Source of the DNA: a virus
DNA length: 32,284 nt
Virus record (IMG/VR): IMGVR_UViG_3300043774_001556
Location: 1 to 32,284 of that record
Strand: one strand, 5' to 3'
Below the pieces are notes generated by a model that saw nothing but the letters and a program-made list of their open reading frames with translations, had not been told where the DNA came from and made no database searches. The position numbers and the translations under genes were made by a program. Position 1 is the first letter of the stretch, and each line of letters opens with the position of its first letter. Below are positions 30,010-32,284 of the stretch, one piece after another.

Positions 30010-30560
30010 GCATGCTCTCTCGCCAATCCGACTCCGAAAAACCAGCTCGCAAACCCAAGCCAGCATTCGCACAAAACTGGGTTACAAAAAGTCTCAGCAA
30101 TCAGCAAAAAGCCCAGCTCAGCATCGCTGCTCGCGAGGCATTTGATGTGCAATCGAACCATGGCCTCACTGGTGATCTGTCCTACGATGCGTGGCGTCAC
30201 GCAGAGACCAAAGTCGCCTGCGGAAAAGAGAGCTTTCGCGAGTGCACCAACAAGGATTTCCGGAGCATCCTTGCTCGCTTCTACGCACTCGCCGGGCGCG
30301 AGAAAGATGCCGCCGCACTCTGGCAAAAAACTGGCCGCGTGAAAGGCTCCGAGGAACTCAACGATACCCACGAAAACCGCGAACTTTGCCGCGCCCTGAT
30401 TCGCGATAAAATCGCTGCCTCAAATGGTGCCATCCATGATGCCTACGTGGCCGCCATTGTCCGTAATAAACACCAGGGCAAAACCATACACGATCTCACC
30501 GCCAGCGAGCTGCAACAGCTCGTCTACACCATTACCGCTCGCCTCGCCAAAAAAGAATGA
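30006..30560 (+). CDS. Hypothetical early protein (184 aa)
   Basis: Not recognised. Basic, disordered N-terminus (about 1-30, SDSEKPARKPKPAF), a central helical body with AFDVQSNHGLTGDLSYDAWRHAETK, KESFRECTNKDFRSILARFYALAGRE and a C-terminal helix TASELQQLVYTITARLAKK. The last helix loosely resembles the C-terminal part of GemA (DUF1018) of Mu, but the rest does not. ATGA overlaps with both neighbours imply coupling. A replication or regulation role is only a guess. Confidence 0.5.
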   Translation: MSMLSRQSDSEKPARKPKPAFAQNWVTKSLSNQQKAQLSIAAREAFDVQSNHGLTGDLSYDAWRHAETKVACGKESFRECTNKDFRSILARFYALAGREKDAAALWQKTGRVKGSEELNDTHENRELCRALIRDKIAASNGAIHDAYVAAIVRNKHQGKTIHDLTASELQQLVYTITARLAKKE

Positions 30561-30901
30561 GCGATCAGCTCCAACTGGACTTTGAAGCCAAGCCGCCAGC
30601 GCACGATGACATCGAGCGACTGGCGGTTTGGCTTTATGCCCAAGGAGCCAAATGGACCACGGCCAAAGAGATCACGGAAGCCCTCCATTTCACCGACCGC
30701 CAGATCCGCAAACTCGCCTCAGAATCCAACGGCCTGATCCTCTCCGGCCCCGGCTGCCCAGGCTATCGCCACGTGCGTCGGGCAACCCCGGAGGAAGTCC
30801 AGGAAGTCGTCAATCGCCTGCGCCACCAAGCACACATGATGGACCAGCGGTGCAGCGCAATACACCGTGCCTTCCACGCTCATGTCCACAAGCCTGCTTG
30901 A
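30557..30901 (+). CDS. Winged-helix DNA-binding protein (114 aa)
   Basis: Residues 20-70 form a winged HTH: VWLYAQGAKWTTAKEITEALHFTDRQIRKLASE then SNGLILSGPGCPGYRHV as the wing, followed by an R-x-A-T-P-E-E-V helix. This is close to small replication or plasmid-type wHTH proteins. The C-terminal 40 residues are helical with several His. It is the last gene of the rightward operon before a convergent minus-strand gene (3-nt gap). Confidence 0.6.
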   Translation: MSDQLQLDFEAKPPAHDDIERLAVWLYAQGAKWTTAKEITEALHFTDRQIRKLASESNGLILSGPGCPGYRHVRRATPEEVQEVVNRLRHQAHMMDQRCSAIHRAFHAHVHKPA

Positions 30902-30904
30902 CAA

Positions 30905-31198
30905 TTATTTTTCCTTCAAAAAGGGGGCAACATTACCATCCGCATCACGCGATACAATGAATCCGTTACTGCCGCCAGCTACGCTGAACATGATTTTTTG
31001 GACTCGTTCAAGATCAATGCGCGTTGCATGTGCGATCGCAGAATAATGGTATGTTCCGCAGCCATTCTTCCTAATCATCTCATTGGCGCAATCCTCCAAA
31101 ATCTGTGCGTCGCGATCCCACTCTCTCGCTAATCTCATTTTTCGTTCGTCCCTGCCTCTGTAGGGATCACGGGCAACTCGTATAGGATATCTGACCAT
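30905..31198 (-). CDS. Small HTH-like protein on the opposite strand (97 aa)
   Basis: The only minus-strand gene in the rightward half. The order is: basic N-terminus (RDPYRGRDERKMRLAREW), a helix with AQILEDCANEMIRKNG, and GTYHYSAIAHATRIDLERVQKIMFSVAGG with SNGFIVSRDADGN. The S-N-G-[LF]-I-[VL]-S wing-like motif matches that of the adjacent plus-strand winged-helix gene, so the two may be distant paralogues placed tail to tail. Stop TAA is 3 nt from that gene stop. It may be an antisense regulator of the early operon; unproven. Confidence 0.55.
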   Translation of the reverse strand: MVRYPIRVARDPYRGRDERKMRLAREWDRDAQILEDCANEMIRKNGCGTYHYSAIAHATRIDLERVQKIMFSVAGGSNGFIVSRDADGNVAPFLKEK

Positions 31199-31283
31199 GA
31201 ATGCATTCTGAAGATTGGCCCCATCATGTCAAGCAGCTTCACCCTTGACAATATCCATACGATACACATCTCAGCGGCATGCC

Positions 31284-31457
31284 ATGAACTCAGCAGCCAA
31301 ACATAGCCGGTGCGGAAAAAAGCAGCGAAACAAACGCGAGAAATCCATCGACCTCAACTTGATCAATTTTCTGGAGAAGCGCGGTCTTTACCAACGCGGC
31401 CGCCATGGCCTCGATTTCAGGTCACAGAAAAAGATTGACCGGAAGCATGCGGCGTAG
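31284..31457 (+). CDS. Small basic hypothetical protein (57 aa)
   Basis: ATG at 31284; in-frame upstream codons to 31215 are not needed. Highly basic (KHSRCGKKQRNKREKS ... RSQKKIDRKHAA) with a central DLNLINFLEKRGLYQRG helix. No known family; nucleic acid-binding is possible by charge. Separated by 14 nt from the methyltransferase, with which it may be cotranscribed. Confidence 0.4.
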   Translation: MNSAAKHSRCGKKQRNKREKSIDLNLINFLEKRGLYQRGRHGLDFRSQKKIDRKHAA

Positions 31458-31471
31458 ATCTCGCCCTGGTC

Positions 31472-32284
31472 ATGAAACCGAAACCATTGATCAGCTGGCC
31501 TGGCGGCAAAAGCCGCCTATTGAAACATCTCATTCCTCACGTCTCACCAGAGCGAGGTTACATCGAAGTATTCGCCGGTGGCTGCGCACTGCTGCTCGCC
31601 AAGGAGCGATCTACACTCGAAGTAGCAAACGATCTGAACGGCGATATCATCAACCTCTTCCGCGTGGCCAATTACCACCCGGACGAACTCAGCAAGGAAA
31701 TCGGCCGTCTACCTGCATCCCGCGAGCTACTTGCCGACAGCGTGGCCCTGCTGCGCACGGATGCCCTGACAGACGTCCAACGGGCCGCGCGTTTCCTTTA
31801 TGCCAACAAGGCATCGTTCGCTGGCACCGGCACCAGCCTGGCGATTGCACGCGCTCCGGAATCCCGCGCATTCCTCGGCACTACTGCCATCATCGAGCGC
31901 ATCACAGCTTTCAGCCAGCGCTTCGACAAGGTCATCATCGAGAACCTGGACTACCGCCGCTGCCTGCGCCTCTACGATCACCCCGGCAACCTGTTTTTCC
32001 TTGATCCGCCCTACCTGGACAGCAAGGCCGCCAACTATCGCGGCTGGTCAGAAGCAGAAATGCAGGAATTCCACGACCACGTCCTCGCCCTGCACGGCCA
32101 GTGGATCGTCACCGTTGATGATTCGCCATTCAACCGAAAGCTCTGGACCGGCCACGACTGCCTTTTCCTGACCACGGCCAACGGCGCGACAAACAAAGCC
32201 AAGGATCCGGGCAAGCGCTTTGGAGAAATGGTGATCTACGGACCCGGCGTCCGTCCGGCGCATGCCGCAGCCAAAGCCGCCTGA
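31472..32284 (+). CDS. dam: D12-class N6-adenine DNA methyltransferase (Dam-like) (270 aa)
   Basis: The class D12 motifs are present: WPGGK (9-13), FAGG (34-37, SAM pocket), the VANDLNGDIINL stretch (motif near 51-62) and DPPY (178-181) at the catalytic site, with LFF before it. D12 enzymes usually methylate GATC adenines; the specificity here cannot be read from sequence. A phage-borne copy can protect its own DNA from host restriction or alter methylation-sensitive control. The TGA stop is the last triplet of the window. No operator or Shine-Dalgarno precedes its ATG; 14 nt from its small basic neighbour. Confidence 0.9.
   Translation: MKPKPLISWPGGKSRLLKHLIPHVSPERGYIEVFAGGCALLLAKERSTLEVANDLNGDIINLFRVANYHPDELSKEIGRLPASRELLADSVALLRTDALTDVQRAARFLYANKASFAGTGTSLAIARAPESRAFLGTTAIIERITAFSQRFDKVIIENLDYRRCLRLYDHPGNLFFLDPPYLDSKAANYRGWSEAEMQEFHDHVLALHGQWIVTVDDSPFNRKLWTGHDCLFLTTANGATNKAKDPGKRFGEMVIYGPGVRPAHAAAKAA

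Overview
The window is almost entirely one transposable (Mu-like) tailed phage or prophage. The diagnostic genes are a MuA-type DDE transposase (23631-25742) and a MuB-type AAA+ ATPase (25764-26870). The head module is Mu-like: gp27/gp28-type terminase, DUF935 portal, gpI protease-scaffold, capsid cement, major capsid protein, and F-, J- and G-like head-completion proteins. No contractile sheath or Mu-type baseplate gene is visible. A 539-residue tape measure follows a single tube-like protein, so a short, flexible, siphovirus-like tail (as in B3/D3112) is more likely than a Mu myovirus tail. The host cannot be fixed from the sequence. Moderate GC, mostly weak Shine-Dalgarno sequences, a lipobox-containing lysis protein and intergenic heptad repeats suggest a Gram-negative didermal bacterium. 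Verrucomicrobiota or a related phylum is only a guess.

Layout. The genome diverges from a control region near 21.2-21.6 kb. Everything left of it is on the minus strand. Reading leftward these are: a ribbon-helix-helix (RHH) protein; a probable moron of a secreted thermonuclease and a membrane-anchored repeat protein, closed by a terminator; a small HTH protein with an apparently leaderless promoter; lysis genes (holin-like with lipobox tail, M15 endolysin); terminase, portal, protease-scaffold, cement, capsid and head completion; the tail tube; a block of fibre or adhesin-like genes including a collagen-like protein; the tape measure; and a tail hub at the left edge. Everything to the right, except one small gene at 30905-31198, is on the plus strand: a second RHH gene, small early genes, a DUF3102-like protein, MuA, MuB, then about 17 mostly very small genes (DUF551, two Cys-rich zinc proteins, ASCH, HNH, winged helix), ending with a D12-class adenine methyltransferase whose stop codon is the last base of the window.

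How it works together (inference). The two divergent RHH proteins flank a 19-bp perfect palindrome that contains TATAAT on both strands. This is a plausible lysogeny/early switch. MuA and MuB would transpose and replicate the genome. The small early genes probably tune replication and host takeover, and the methyltransferase could modify GATC sites, which recur in the heptad repeats. The late operon builds the particle.

Most unusual features: a recurring LAAN(D) tetrapeptide near the N-termini of protease, cement and capsid, which could be the maturation cleavage signal; hydrophobic N-termini on the capsid and cement proteins; degenerate TGATCAC heptad repeats at gene boundaries; strong hairpins without U tracts after the capsid and tube genes; and a thermonuclease-containing moron. 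No gene-free stretch exceeds 300 bases. I saw no tRNA, rRNA, CRISPR array, insertion sequence or attachment site. The phage ends do not appear to lie inside the window.
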